Source: Patiria miniata (lineage: Eukaryota > Echinodermata > Asteroidea > Valvatida > Asterinidae). From it: a DNA stretch of 64,000 bases. How positions within the stretch are numbered: position 1 is the first letter of the stretch; every line of letters starts with the position of its first letter. The position numbers and the translations under genes were made by a program. The DNA lies in the NCBI RefSeq assembly GCF_015706575.1, contig NW_024037076.1, positions 7,226,777 through 7,290,776 on the forward strand, given 5' to 3'. Positions 11,951-24,310 of the stretch are shown here, piece by piece. The notes below the pieces were generated by a model that had not been told where the DNA came from, did no database searches, and worked only from the letters and a program-made list of their open reading frames with translations.

Positions 11951-13390
11951 ATAGTGGATGCACCAAATATACGGAAACAAGTGGAGAAATCAACCCTCCC
12001 AACCCAGACCAGAATAAAGGCATGGTTCGATAAGCCATATGTATAGGCTATACAAGCAGAATGATTTGAACCAAACGGCTGACTTTAACACTCCGTCGAG
12101 AGACATACAAAACCTGAATGACCAGCTCCCATGCAGTTTGATACCTGCGAGGACTTGGACATGCTCTCACCTACATATCAAGCCGGATACTCAACCCCAC
12201 ATAAAACCACCAAGTGCAGCATTCACGTCAAACCAAAACCGCAAGCCGAGCTGATAAAGATGGAGAAAGACTGGGTCATACAAACAGTCTCCCACCACAC
12301 GGACTGGTGCAGCTCAATCACCAGCAACTGCGAAAAAACCGGCCCATTCAGGGTGTGTCTGGATCCCAAGCAGCCGAACACACGCCTTGAAAGGTGTTCA
12401 CAAAAGATCCCCACTCTCGAGGAGCTCAAGCCTGAATTTGCGCAAGCAAAGTTCTTTTTCAAACTAGACATCAAAAGTGAGGTAATGGTCTGCCCATCTC
12501 GAGGAGTCTGAAGAGCTGACAACATACAAAATACCATTTGGTTGCAACAGCTTTCATTGCCCACCAATCCGCTCATCAGTTAGCCAGGATAATAGTCCAA
12601 CAAAAATGGATGCCAAAATAAGCTAGATGCCTGGATGCGTTGTAACAATCACCGAGGACATTGCAGTATTCAGTCTCCCTTGGCGATCATGATGAGCCAC
12701 CGAGCATCTCATTGCCCTGATGAAAACCGCCAGTTCCTCAGCATAGACAACATTGTCTCACCCTACACTCCATCTTGCGCAAAGTTACTCCCTTCAGAGA
12801 TCTTCATCGAAAGTTGTACCATTTCTCTGGCAAGAGGACATCAAGCTTCTTTTATAATCCTTAAACACTCCATCTCAACTCAGTCCTGGCTACGGTTCTT
12901 CAACCCACAGGTATAGAAACCGTCCTCAAAGAGGTTGCAACTACATGTAAAAGAGGACTTGGTATCACCCAGGAAGGTCAACCTATTGCATTTGCCTAAA
13001 AGAGCCTCCTCTTCCTAGAGCACATTCTCAAATATCGAGAGGGAAGCTGTGGCACTTGTGTCTGGCATCTGGGAGTTCACTTGTTCGACTGCAACTTAAA
13101 ACCACTGACCATTAAAACCATTGACCATTAAAACCATTGGCTACGATCTAGCGCAAACTACTATCTAGTGCACCACCCCATTTGCAATGTCTTCTCATCA
13201 AGCTACAAGGATACAACTTTGACGATGTCTGCAAACCTGGTGCTATGATAGTTATCGCAGATGCACTTGGCAGATTGCCCAACTCCTGCAATCTTGAGGA
13301 CGTACCACTTGATGAATCTGTAACTGAGAAACACTCGTATGGGCACAGGACTGTAACTTATGTTATGGTTTGTACACCTATCTTTTGAAA
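11951..13390 (+). mobile_element. Gypsy-type LTR retrotransposon fossil
   Basis: A reverse transcriptase start (about 12131-12511) shows FRVCLDPKQPNTRLERC, IPTLEEL and KFFFKLDIKS, the fingers and palm-A blocks of Ty3/Gypsy. An RNase H-like piece (RGLGITQEGQPIAFA) lies near 12950-13000. The RNase H end/tether pattern, 'PGAMIVIADALGRLPN', lies at about 13230-13290. No LTRs were seen. The copy is broken in several places and is an old fossil. Confidence 0.7.
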
Positions 13391-15095
13391 AGGGTTTAAA
13401 CATTTAACATACTTATAATCAATTAGAAAAAAATATTTTTGGCATAAAATTTGAACCAATCTCTTGGACTTAAAAACAAAAACTCACAATAACACTTACA
13501 GTTTACATGTTAAAGCTAGGTTTTTTTGACCAACAAGTTTTGTTTTGACCAAAAAGCTTCCTTATAAACTACATTCCATTCCACTGAAAAATCACTTAAA
13601 TGGAAGATCTTGTTGGCCCCTTTAATTTGATACCACATTTGTTGTTGTGATGCTTGTAGTTCTGAAGATATACGTATATATACATTTTAATGTAATAATT
13701 AGCTTACATGTATGACGACATAATGACGTCATATACTTCCTGTCATTCAATTTTTTGCATCCTCCTTTTTTTGAAAAGGTTTACCATCGAGATGCTTTGG
13801 TGAAAAAAAAAGTGCTTTTCTCCACCTTGTAACGATCTTTGGCATTTTTGTTACTGAGGTACGGTACCTGACTGCTGGGCTTATTGCATTTTTATGAATG
13901 GAGGAACATTCCATTTTTATTTAAAAGGTGGTTCAGACCATATTAAGTGGACTATAGTCCACTTAATACGGTCTGAAACACAGGGGCGAGTCTCTCCACC
14001 TACGGTAAGTCTCTCCAACAACGGCTTCATGTAATTCCAATTATGTCACGTACATGTAAGTACCTTAACATAATTTTGAAATTTTATGTGAAAATTGGGA
14101 ACGTAAAGTGTAGCCAACTGTAGCATACAGGTTCATTTTGTTTTCACGCATTTTGTTTGTTTCGAATAACAACAGATAGCCAAAATAGCTATTTCTAAAA
14201 ACAAAAAAAGAATAAACAGAAAGATTTTAAAGATGCAGTTATCGCCATGGGCTATATGCAACTGAAGCAAGGTGATTCGAATTATTTAGATATCTTTTGG
14301 TGCTGACAAGGGAAGTCTCTTTGTTTTTGGCCATTTTGACCTGTTTTAAATACAATGTACATGTATGAGGTACTAGAAATGCAATCTCACTTTCTATACA
14401 ATTAAGTGTTTTTATTATGGTCACATATACTATAATACAATCAATGATTTATACATGCAGTGTACGTGTAGATGTTCGTTTACTATATGCTGCTTCTATT
14501 AGGGGGTACTTTCAGGTACAAAGGCTTTAATACATGGTGGCAAAAAATTGCCACATTATAGATTTGAAAGTGCCTGGCAACACCATGGTTGTAAGTAAAG
14601 AAAAGGAAATATGGCAAGGCACTTTGTCACTCATTGCTTACTCATGAGCAGGGGAAATAATTAGGTAATGCCTTGAGCACCCAAATGGCGGTTACATGCA
14701 CAATGTACATCCACTTTTATCATTCTCTAGTGGCAGTCAAAGCCCAGTATGTAACACATACCATAGAGGAGTTCATGAGATGGTCAACTTTTGTAACAAA
14801 ACGATCTGCTTAAAAACATTTTGTGTCAATCCATATTTGGAATTGTCATGAATAATTATTCACGCAAGGTCAAAATAGTAAATATATAGACATGATAGAC
14901 TTGATTTTTGCCAGAGTACCATATTGTTATCTTACAACATCCGTGAAAAAGGATACCCTGGCTAGCAAGGATGAATATAGCATGATTCCTGTTGGTACAT
15001 GTACACATGTATTTGTTTTTGTAAACGTATTTGAAAATAAATGAACCACAAAGGGTAATTGACTACGTGCATTATAATAATTTTAAAGTTGAACA
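13391..15095. other. Non-coding stretch with one palindrome
   Basis: Apart from the inverted repeat arm at 13877-13952 and its head-to-head partner, only AT-rich sequence without recognisable features was seen. Confidence 0.45.
13877..13977 (-). repeat. Right arm of the 70-bp inverted repeat plus head-to-head second copy
   Basis: 13877-13952 is the reverse complement of 5188-5258. After four bases (TATA), the same end sequence GTCCACTTAATACGGTCTGA starts again at 13957 facing outward. The junction at 13931-13977 is thus a near-perfect palindrome. Confidence 0.65.
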
Positions 15096-15099
15096 AAGA

Positions 15100-15170
15100 A
15101 ATTGACCTAAGAGGGGTTTGAACTCGCAACCGCTCTACCAACGGAGCTATAAAGTCCTATAGTTGTTGGT
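15100..15170 (-). repeat. tRNA-like SINE head or tRNA relic
   Basis: On the minus strand, TAGCTCCGTTGGTAGAGC resembles a tRNA A box and D arm, and GGTTGCGAGTTCAAACCCC the T arm and B box. The two are almost adjacent, so the anticodon arm is missing. It cannot be a working tRNA and is best read as a shortened tRNA-derived repeat. Confidence 0.5.
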
Positions 15171-15344
15171 TCCCCTTTTGTCAATGTCTTTGTTCAAGGG
15201 ATGCGAGTCAGAAGCCAGAAGCATATGCCACAAAGCCCGAATATACCTTTGTTCAAATTTAAAATTTAATTTGAAACAGTTAATTGTATAAGAAATCACA
15301 CATTGATTAACATTAAGGATTAAGGACTTTTTTTTTAATTAGCT

Positions 15345-15374
15345 GTTCCCAATTTCAATTGGGAACAGCTTTTG
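15345..15374. repeat. Perfect 14-bp inverted repeat
   Basis: AGCTGTTCCCAATT is followed after two bases by its exact reverse complement and then a T-rich run. It may be one end of a MITE; no partner was found nearby. Confidence 0.5.
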
Positions 15375-15574
15375 TTTTTGTTAAAGTTTTTCTTTTTTCC
15401 TTTTTTTTGCGGTTTTCAGTGTACACCGTTCCTTGTGTGTGACGCACGTACACCAGGGGATTTCTATGGGGATTTGTTCTATTTACACGCAGTGGCCGCG
15501 CTTCGCTGCAAATGAATTGCAGTCAGGCAAGATGGCGTTGGTCGGTCACCCCCAACTGTACTTCCTTTGCCGGT

Positions 15575-15675
15575 GAACGGAACGGATAAGCCGCAGCATA
15601 TAAAAATCTGCAAATTAAAAGTTAAATCAGCGTATAAGCCGCACCGGCGTATAAGCCGCACCGACCGCAGCAGTT
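15575..15675. repeat. Short repeats of GCGTATAAGCCGCACCG
   Basis: Two adjacent copies of GCGTATAAGCCGCACCG, with a related GGATAAGCCGCAG upstream. The reverse complement (CGGTGCGGCTTATACGC) resembles subterminal repeats of pogo/mariner-type elements, but no matching end was located. Confidence 0.35.
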
Positions 15676-15679
15676 TCAA

Positions 15680-16858
15680 TTTTGTAAGGCCTCCAAAGTC
15701 TAGTCAAAATGCTCTGAACCAGTTCCATTTAAACTACAGAAGCTATAAAAAGGGCCACAAAAGTTATATCAAATCAGCTACAATCGATAATCTTACAAAC
15801 AAATATGGAAATTGATGACGAGAAATAAACACCGGGAATTGCTGCCGGTTAGCCACATCCTGTCCCCAGCCTTTAAACATTAGTGCATGGCCGGCCCGGC
15901 GGCCTGTGCCGCGCCAGTGAATGACAACATTTTCCCGCAGCACGTGAGAGTATGCAACCCACCGTGTGTTGTCTGACTGGAGCGCAACAAATCTTGCTTT
16001 GTGGCAAAAGATGCTGAATTGTTTTGTCCTAATAATAAACTGGTCCGTTTTTAACTCAAAACAAATTTTTTGTAATTACTAACGAGTAGTAACGTTAAAA
16101 ATTCAAGTTTCGATCGTAACTTTCTTCGCTGAAAATAGTCAAAACGTTGCTGACATTTTTATAGACAAATCCATTAATTTCGTAAGGGGTGATTTAGCCC
16201 CTGTTTTGAGTTTTACATCGTTTCTTGAATACATTTCAAGAAAAAAAAAAAGTAGTATCACTAGTATCACGTACGGCTGGTCGCAAGCGTCACGTCGAAG
16301 ACAGCTTTCACCGTACTTTTTACCGCTCGGTACTTTTACATGGGACATGGTTTCGGTTTAATGACTTTCTTAATTATTGATAATTCATTTCAGCAACAGA
16401 TCTCTATTTATACCAGCAGGCAGTGCAATTTTTAAAAGCAATAATTTAAATTTTATTAGTTCCATTTCGTTTTAAAAATCATTAGGCCTAAATCATTTTG
16501 TTGACGGTCCAACAGACAATCAAAACTGGGAATAGCTCTGTGGTTGTTCACAAGCACAACCTCTAGTTATTATCTGTGCTTATTTCTGTCGACATTCTTC
16601 AAATATAAATTGGGATAAAGTAAGCTTATCGTGTGAGGGCTCCTTTGAAAAGCAGTTTTCTTAAACTGAAATAGACATCCCTCGTTAAAGATTACAATAA
16701 AATAAAATTTAACAAAAGGTGTGTGTGTTGGAAATGGGATGGACATGATCATGTAGTGACATACCTGATGTGGTTTGTATAGCTCTGCAAGCCTGGCCTG
16801 GACATTTCAAACCATTCATGATTCACATGTATGCCAGTGATTTGAGGACCAGAGTTTA
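15680..16858. other. Non-coding stretch, nothing recognised
   Basis: No conserved frames, terminal repeats or RNA signals were recognised. Confidence 0.45.
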
Positions 16859-17250
16859 TTGAGGGAAAAGGCATTTAAAACAGTCATTCCCAAAACTTTA
16901 TCAGGAGATAAATCCTATGGCTATGGTGGAAGAGGGAACAAAAGTGCTAGTAGCATTGTGTTAGTCCATGTATTAAAAATTGAGTGGTCAGCTGACTTCT
17001 TGAAGATTGTTCTGGTACCAATTGAGAAAAAGCTGAGTGCTGTTGAGTGTAGCAACCATCGCACTACAAGTTTCAAAAGTCATGCTGAAAGTTCTAACCC
17101 ACAGGCTTGAAATAAAGGCAAAAGAATATATAGACATTTCTACGCTTGGTTGGCAAACTGCATTTTTGCCAACCACGAGTTGCAAAACTATAGAAGGTCC
17201 AACACTGCAAAAATTAAGAGTTATTACAGATAACCAAAATATTATTTGAT
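16859..17250 (+). mobile_element. LINE reverse transcriptase fragment
   Basis: Two overlapping frames carry consecutive RT finger blocks: WSADFLKIVLVPIEKK, ECSNHRTTSFKSHAESS, then ASKVMLKVLTHRLEIKAKE-like sequence (read as VSKVMLKVLTHRLEIKAKEY) and a degraded GFRxGCGTRxAI block. They match the common invertebrate endonuclease-RT LINE pattern 'PLPKKxxAxECSDHRTISLISHASKVxLKVL'. A frameshift separates the two parts. Endonuclease and catalytic palm are absent, so it is a short dead fragment. Confidence 0.6.
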
Positions 17251-17861
17251 TGTTGGTAATACAACACTGTCAACAAAGCTACAACATAATTCCTATGGTT
17301 TTCTTTTTACTTTGTATTAAGGGCATTATGTTTACTTGTAATTCCTGTGCATATTGGCCTATAAGATGGCAAATCGCCCTTTAATAAATATTTCCTAGAT
17401 TGCTATCCAAGGGGGCGAATCAACCCCTTGCCGGTAAGCAACCAACCCTGCCAAAAAGCACCCACCAAACAGGAAAGCCACATGCACAGAAAGCAAATCA
17501 GGCAATTATAATTACAGTCTAGCAAATTTGACTATCACAATTTAATACAATCATAAGATATAATAAAATGAACGAGCACGGCTGAAATGGGGCACGGGGC
17601 ACATTACCGCATGTAAAAGAAAAACTCACGTACGACACCAATAAGTTGGCAATTGAACTTAGGTTACAATTTGAGCCATCTTGGCAGGTCCAAAAGTAAA
17701 AGAAATCAGGCTCAGAGAGACATGTCTCTCCTACCACACCCAGTCCTAAATCCTCAGTGGGCAAACATGTGCTCAGGCTTTTTATACTGGCACTGCTAGC
17801 CCAGTACTTTTCCACTGAACTGGAATGCAAGGTAAGTAATCTATGCAAATAATTAGATATA
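17251..17861. other. Non-coding stretch, nothing recognised
   Basis: The frame on the minus strand at 17519-17848 has no recognisable motif. No repeats with clear borders were seen. Confidence 0.45.
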
Positions 17862-18211
17862 CAGTCGACTCCCGTTATAACGAGGTCCGATGGACTTTCA
17901 CAATACTGTCGTTATAGCCGGAACCTCGCTAAAACCGGAGTGCAGTGTTCTCCATTCGTTGTGCACAAGGTACAGTACATGTGCGAGCGTGTTTTAATCA
18001 TGTAACGCACGTCCGAAGACATGAAAAGATGGTCATTTGTTGGTATACATCTGTTATTAATGTATATTAAATATTTAACTGATGGTGATGAATAAATGAA
18101 ATAAATAAAATACCTTTAAGAGAACATTGTTTAATATTTGAGGACCTGAATCCGGAGGAAAAGGCATCATCGCTGAGAAGAATGGCTGAGAAGAATCAGG
18201 CAAGTAGGTCA

Positions 18212-18590
18212 CTCGCACAAATCGTGCCGAGTGACATTTTGCTTTCATTTTGCATTTGCTGGAATCGGGCAAAAGAGGGCGCCAATACATGCATTACTTC
18301 CGGGTTTTAATGACTCCTGATCCTAAGATGCCTTTTGGTTGTTGACTTTTTGGAACAGTTGGGTATTATTGTTTCTGAAGGGATTCTTTGAAATTGTAAT
18401 TATTTCAGTTAACTATAGCGCACATTCGTGCCAAGTGACATTTTGCTTTCGTTTTGCATTCGCTAGAATCGGGCAAGAGAGGGCACTAATATTACTTCCG
18501 GGTTTAAGTGTCTCCATGTGTAATTGAACTTTGACTTTTCGCAGCAATTGGTGATTATTGTTTCTCTTGAGGGATTCTTTTAATTTAATA
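18212..18590. repeat. Diverged tandem duplication of about 210 bp
   Basis: The block containing GTGACATTTTGCTTTC, GGGCAA(A)AGAGGGC and ATTACTTCCGGGTTT occurs twice, near 18229-18390 and 18437-18585, with clear point differences. It lies inside the pogo-like element. Confidence 0.65.
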
Positions 18591-18790
18591 ATAATAAATA
18601 AACAAAAGTAATAATTTCGGATTGACATTTGTACAATGAAGATGTGGTGGGGCATTTCTTGGAAACCTGTTTTCATTGGGATTGTTTTTTCGGCGGGGCC
18701 GGAGGGGTTCTTTATTTGTTTAAGATTTTTATTTTGTTATTCTTCGGATTAACCATTTTGGGGGGCGGGGACCACGGTACGTTTTAAACT

Positions 18791-19078
18791 TTATTTTTTG
18801 TTAACTTTTTTTGGACTTGCTTGGAATGCTCCGTGCCCCATCATCTGGGACAACTGATCAGCTTTCTCTCGCAGCATTGGGCCGGTGACGGGAAGATTCT
18901 TGGCTCGGGTCCCACGAAACCAACGGAGCAGGGCCTCCTCGACACCTTTGAAAGTAGCAGTGCGAAATCTCTTTCGCGAGGGTTCAAACTTTGAAGACTC
19001 AAAGTTTGATGTGATATTTTCTTGGTTCTTCATGATGGTTGCCAGGGTACTTGAAACGATACCATACTGGCGCGCAAC
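18791..19078 (-). pseudogene. Tigger/pogo transposase N-terminal (CENP-B HTH) remnant
   Basis: The frame reads DVARQYGIVSSTLATIMKN, the first psq-type helix-turn-helix ('VAxxYGIxxSTLxxIxKN'). It continues with EALLRWFRGTRAKNLPVTGP and MLREKADQLS, the CENP-B/Tc5-type second HTH. An ATG lies at 19031-19033, but the homology extends about 15 codons upstream to an in-frame stop, so the original start is lost. The frame stops soon after QASPKK; the DDE catalytic domain is missing. The identity of the two HTH domains is clear. This is a dead transposase fragment, not a host CENP-B. Confidence 0.8.
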
Positions 19079-19659
19079 ATCAGCCTATTGTCCGTTTGTA
19101 ATAATCTAGAAACGTGGTACCGCAGTCGTAAGCAAACTTCAAACCCTGGTCGTGCTAAGGGAAACCGCATCGGGGGATTAGCGACTAGACCAGCGGTCCA
19201 CTGCGCCGATTATCACAGTCCCACTGAATTTATTTATAAAGATTGGCGAGATGAAATAACGTTGGGTTGAAGTCATTACAAAGGTACATTGATGGGTGAA
19301 GCTTAAGTGTGTTGCTTGAATTGAAAGACGGGAGCATGATACCCGTTTCGGGACAAAAGGTCTGTCGTTGACAAGCTGCAATGCCCGTAGTTTTGAAAAG
19401 ATGTCGTTGTACATGTGTAAATGGGTTGAGAACAATGCTTTTCCTCGCTTGGGTCAGCCAAAATCGTCGTAATAGCCGAAGTCTCGTTATGTCCGTGCAC
19501 ATAATAACCAAATATTTCCCCATAGTAATGTACACAAATTGATCGGGACTGGGAGAATGTGCTCGTTACATCAGGGATATCGTTATGACCGAGCTCGTTA
19601 TAATGGGAGTAGACTGAAGTATCCCGGGTGGCTGATCTGTGAGGCAATGTTGTGGTGAT

Positions 19660-22380
19660 AAACAGCTGGGAAATGGAACCTCAGAGAGTTTTGGTGCGAG
19701 CAAGGTACCATTTAAGTGCCCGCTGTGGCCGCAGCTAGAAGAAAAACCATCTTCACAGTCAGATTAATCAGGGAAGCCCCGGAAAGTGGCTCAAATGGAT
19801 GCTCAGCTGAAACTTGCAGGACCATACCCAGATCCCAAGAGGGCACCAGAAGGTGTTGCGGGAGTTGCTCGATAAACATGCCCGATAGCGCACTACAAGT
19901 CGAAACAGCTGAACCATCCGGAAATCCCTTATGGATTGCAGCAATCACCGAGCAATAACCCCTAATAGTTGCCAAGGACAGACCTTGTGGAAAGAGAGCC
20001 ATTAGAAAGTCCCCAATGGCGGTTAGAGGTGCAGAGCAGGGAACAGCAGCTTCCCTTCTACACCAGCTATGATATGACGTGTGGACTCCCTTCGGCCCTT
20101 GGCTGCCAGGGTTGCAGCGTTTGCCGAAAGGCCTGCTGTTCTGAGGGAAGATTCGACAAAGGCCAGCAGGTTAGATGGAGTTTCTCTGGGTCTGGGTGAA
20201 GAAACCCCGATCGGGGTCCGCTGTGGCAACAGGATTGGAGGGTGTATCAGTAGATGGGTGTGCCTGTGAACCCATGGTTGTCTCGGCCAAAAGGGGGCGA
20301 TCAGTAGAAGCTTGCACTAAGCCGTCTACACTTTTGCTATCACACGTGGGAGGAGAAAGATTGGGGGGAATGCGTAAGCAAACATGTTTCCCCAACTCGG
20401 TGAAAGTGCATCCATTGCCAAGCTTGTGGTTCTGGAACCCAGCTGCAGTACACTGGGAGCTGATTGTTCAGGGCTGAGGCAAATAGGTCTATGTGGGGGC
20501 CTGTCGAGTATTAAGAAGATGCCCTATACCACTGTAGGGTGGAACATCCACTCTGTGGGGAGAACTTTGCCTCTGGACAGGGCATCGGCCATGATATTCA
20601 GCCTGCCTGCCTGCCAAGTGGACTGCCATCAAAGTTGTGTTTTTGGAAATGCTCCATTGGAGGAGTTTCCACGTGTACATGCACAAGCAGCTGGACTGGT
20701 TGCCCCCTTGTCAATTGATGTAGGAGACGACAGTCAAGTTTTCTGAACGAACCCGAACAACCTTTCCCGCAGTCTCTCTTTGGAAATAGATCAGAGCTTT
20801 TTTCACAGCCAGTAGTTCCAGGACATTGATATGGAGAGCCCGTTCTACTGGAGACCAGGTCCCAGCGAATGAATCCTCTCCTATGTGTGCTCCCCAGCCG
20901 TTGTTTGATGCATCTGTTGTAAGCGTCAATGTCGGTTGAGGAAGAAGAAACCTTTGACCAGATGAAAGATTGCGTGGTTTGCTCCCCCACATATGATGGT
21001 GGACCGGGGGAGCACTGGCACAAGCTCCCCAGCCGTTGTTTGATGCATCTGTTGTAAGCGTCAATGTCGGTTGAGGAAGAAGAAACCTTTGACCAGATGA
21101 AAGATTGCGTGGTTTGCTCCCCCACATATGATGGTGGACCGGGGGAGCACTGGCACAAGCTGGGACAGTGCGTGGTGTTTTGGCCTGTAGTGGGCAAGAA
21201 GGTGCAGCTGTTTTGGCCGTATGTACAACCGGCAGTAAGGGATCAGATCCATGATACTAGCCATCAGGTCCAAGAGGCAAAGCCAAGCCACTGCTGGGGC
21301 TGTGTAGGCTGACATCAGCAGAACTGCACATTCCACTAGATTCCCCTGTCTTTCCTGAGTGGGACAGGCTATGCCGCAGGATAGATCCAGTTCTGCCCCA
21401 GAAAGGTTGGGCGAGTTGATGGTATGGGATGTGACTTTTTCGTTGTTGATGAGAAATACCAAACTGCCTGCAGTTTCCATTGCGGCGGTGACTGCTTAAC
21501 GTGTCTGACTTTCGGACATACCCAAAATCAACCAGCCGTCCAGATAAACAAAGATCAGAATGCTTCTTTGTCAGAGGACGGCTGCCACAACCTTTGCTAA
21601 CCGCGTGAAAACCCTTGGTGCGTTTGTATGCCCGAACGAAAGAACGATGAATTTGTAGGTTACTCCTGCATACAGGAATTGGAGGAATTTGGAATTCGTG
21701 TCCTGAATGGGCACATGAAAGTAGGTGTCCTTTAGATCTAAAGTTGCCACCCATGACTCAATGGGTAGGCAATCCAATACTGTGCGAAGTGTTTCCATCC
21801 GGAATTGTTTTGGTCGAAAAAAAACAACCTGTTGAGCAGACAAAGATTCAGGATGGGACGCCACTCTCCGGGAGTCTTCTTCGGAGTTTAGAAAGAATGT
21901 GGAGAAGAACCCTATGTTGGACTCTTCCTGAGGAACTTTTCGTATTGCGCGTTTCTGGAGGAGAGATACAATTTCGGACTCTAGTGCCCAACACTTGGTC
22001 GGATCAGAGGGCACTGGTGTGGGGCGACAGATCATTCCCGATGGTGGGGTGCTTGTGAAGTGCAGGGCATATCCGTGAGACATGGAACTGAGCATCCACC
22101 TGTCGGAACAAAAACGGGCACAAGTCTCTGCGAAAAACTTTAGACGGCCCCCGAAGGGTCCGAGATCGGGGGCCGCAATGGGGAGTATGTCATTTATGCC
22201 AAGGTCCCCCTCCAAAAAAGGAGGACCCTCCATGTCTCCCTCAATGGCTAAAGGACAATGGCCGGTTATAAGCTGCCGAGGCGGTACGTGTCGGGGCAGT
22301 CGAGAATTGAGCTGCAGTGGTGACGGTTGTGGCTGCAGCAGGTTGGTGTTCAGTTCTTGAAACTTATTGTTAAATGGGTC
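19660..22380 (-). mobile_element. DIRS-like retrotransposon fossil with tyrosine recombinase part
   Basis: Parts in coding order on the minus strand: a reverse transcriptase (about 21571-22233, with a TLDLKDTYFHVPIQ palm block and a TNAPRVFTRL block), an RNase H (about 20711-21130, with TLTTDASNNGWGA and a HINVLELLAV block), and the N-terminal part of a tyrosine recombinase (about 19712-20002, with GLSLATIRGYCSVIAAIHKG and PFEPLSGASL). RT-RNase H-tyrosine recombinase is the DIRS order. The copy is broken in several places, contains an internal short tandem duplication, and lacks recognisable gag and ends. It is oriented opposite to the fossil at 8.3-10.75 kb. Confidence 0.8.
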
Positions 22381-23745
22381 TTTCTTCGTACTTTTATGTC
22401 CCGATACTTTGATGCCGTATAGAAGGGAAATGCATAAAAATTATGAAATGTATTTTTGTGGATAATGTTAATAAACATAATTCTCATAATAAATGATCAT
22501 AAAAAGCAAGAGAACAAACTTTTTATTGTTCTTTATTTTCTGATGTTCGACCCCTGAAAAACCCATGTCCCAATCATACTGTGTAAAAATTCCGATCGTT
22601 ACATTTATCTGGTTGGAGGACTTCATGAAAATACTCTTAAACAAAAGGTATTTATCACTTAAATCTATTCAATCCTTCAAAATATGCCATTATAAACCAA
22701 TTAAGTTCTAAATTTTATCGATTTTGCCGGAAAACGTTTGTCTCGAGTACAAGTATTTCAATCAGATACCATCACGAACCTATGCAGCGCCCTCAAGAGT
22801 TGATAAAAACCGAATAGAACACAACTTCGGTCTTTGAACAAGCGAGAGATACGACACTGCTTTGTGTTCAAAATTTCTCCAAATATCGTGAATAAAAACC
22901 CATAAAAATCGTGACTTTTGGCTAAATCACCGGTGTGTACCTTTATTCGGCGTCATCTCCGAACGCTTTTAAACATGCCTTATTTATATTTTTATTCTAA
23001 AAATGTATTCATGAGTACAATCAGAATTGTGTTAACTTCTAAGCACATGTGGTATTCATGCTTTAAACAAACTGTAGATGGCGCTATACAAGTTTGATTC
23101 TTAATCTTGTCAGCTCCGTCACAGTCAACTCCCTCATGTTTTACTGTGACGGAGATGATTCTTGACGTTTTCTTTAGTCAATAATGGTAATAGAATAAGG
23201 ATGATAATGAATGGGGTTTATCATGTTAACAGCCCCTCTATTCACTGATTATTATTCTATGTTCATACTTTAAAAGCTCTCATTTGAATTTTACTCGGCT
23301 TCACATTCATTCAGATATTGTCATTTCCATCACAAACAACGGTCGGAAATTTCAGCCGACAATGGAGTTGGAGAGTAAGTCTGAGAAATTTTCCAATGGG
23401 CAAATTGACAATTCATCCCTGTTTTCCAAAGACGTGGGTTCTCGCGGGGGAGGACTCGATAAATTAACAGGAACTGGCACTAGTGCCCGACGCTGGGGGA
23501 CCTGAGACACCAGCGTAGCCGACAATTCCTGAAACCCTCGGAGCAATAGTGCTTGCCTGCTACTCCGTTTCCCGTGACGGCGACAGTGATGGGAATCAGT
23601 GGTCAGTTGAGGAATTTCCGGAAGAATTTGAGCCAGAACTCGAGCTGGAACAGTGGCGTCTACGCTTATGATAGCGATTTACTAATACGTAAACTTCTTG
23701 TTGGCCAGTCTATGGGAATGCCTCCCTAATGATCAAATATGGGTA
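22381..23745. other. Non-coding stretch with a hairpin and small acidic frame
   Basis: A 12-bp inverted repeat (CTCCGTCACAGT / ACTGTGACGGAG) lies at 23114-23154. Near 23570-23670 a plus-strand frame reads DGDSDGNQWSVEEFPEEF and EPELELEQWRL. This is acidic and protein-like, but too short to assign. Confidence 0.35.
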
Positions 23746-23748
23746 AAC

Positions 23749-24054
23749 CTTAGGTGTTGGGCCTCAGCCCAACACCTATTGTTATTGTATGAATTTACTA
23801 TTGTTATTATTAATGTTCTCCTCAGCATATTCTTCTCCAGAACTGTCTGTCAAAATGAAAACATATATGAACTTCAATTGTCAATACATGAATGCACAAC
23901 CCACGGAACATGTGCTTTTTTGCAATTACGTCATCATGACGTCATCATGGGTCACGTGACGTCACTTCAAAAAATAATAAATTTAATCTTTGAAAGGCAA
24001 TATAAAATCAACCGTGAGAGACCGGAACTTAAATTTTGCGGGAATCGACATGAA
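23749..24054 (-). repeat. R2 repeat, 3' end fragment
   Basis: Begins with the R2 terminal hairpin (TAGGTGTTGGGC...GCCCAACACCTA). It continues with sequence nearly identical, in reverse, to the last 300 bases of the R2 copies ending at 41448 and 59067, including GTGACGTCACTT and the CGGGAATCGACATGA block. Confidence 0.75.
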
Positions 24055-24310
24055 AATGTATGACCAGTGGGATCTGATCATATCAAGCCTCCAAGACGAA
24101 AAGCCTATCTTATCAAGCCTCCAAGACGATAAAAAACAGCCACGTCTCAGCACTGTGCATATCCCACTGTATAGCTTCGTTTGCAAACACGGGACAGCTA
24201 AACTACCAACTTTTGCAAAGCATCCCAGGAAACATCACACCAACTTTCAAAGGTAACTATAATACGCTTATAACGTGTATTTTTTTATACATCAGGTACC
24301 CAATATGCTA

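Larger units (their letters stand above)
17862..19616 (-). mobile_element. pogo/Tigger-like DNA transposon
   Basis: The left end is CAGTCGACTCCCGTTATAAC. The right end, reversed, reads CAGTCTACTCCCATTATAAC, matching over about 20 bp and continuing into ACGAG. The left flank is TA; the right flank reads AA, which may be a mutated TA. CAGTNNACTCCCGTTATA is a pogo-type end. The interior carries a CENP-B-type DNA-binding remnant on the minus strand. At 1.75 kb with no DDE domain, it is a shortened non-autonomous copy. Confidence 0.75.

Noticed and set aside
15100-15170. Functional tRNA gene on the minus strand
   Set aside because: A- and B-box-like blocks are almost adjacent, so no anticodon arm can form.
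18791-19033. Host CENP-B or jerky-like gene
   Set aside because: The frame lies inside an element with pogo-type inverted ends and lacks the DDE domain.
20489-20746. Plus-strand ORFs across 20.1-21.3 kb
   Set aside because: They are antisense to the DIRS-like RNase H and recombinase regions.
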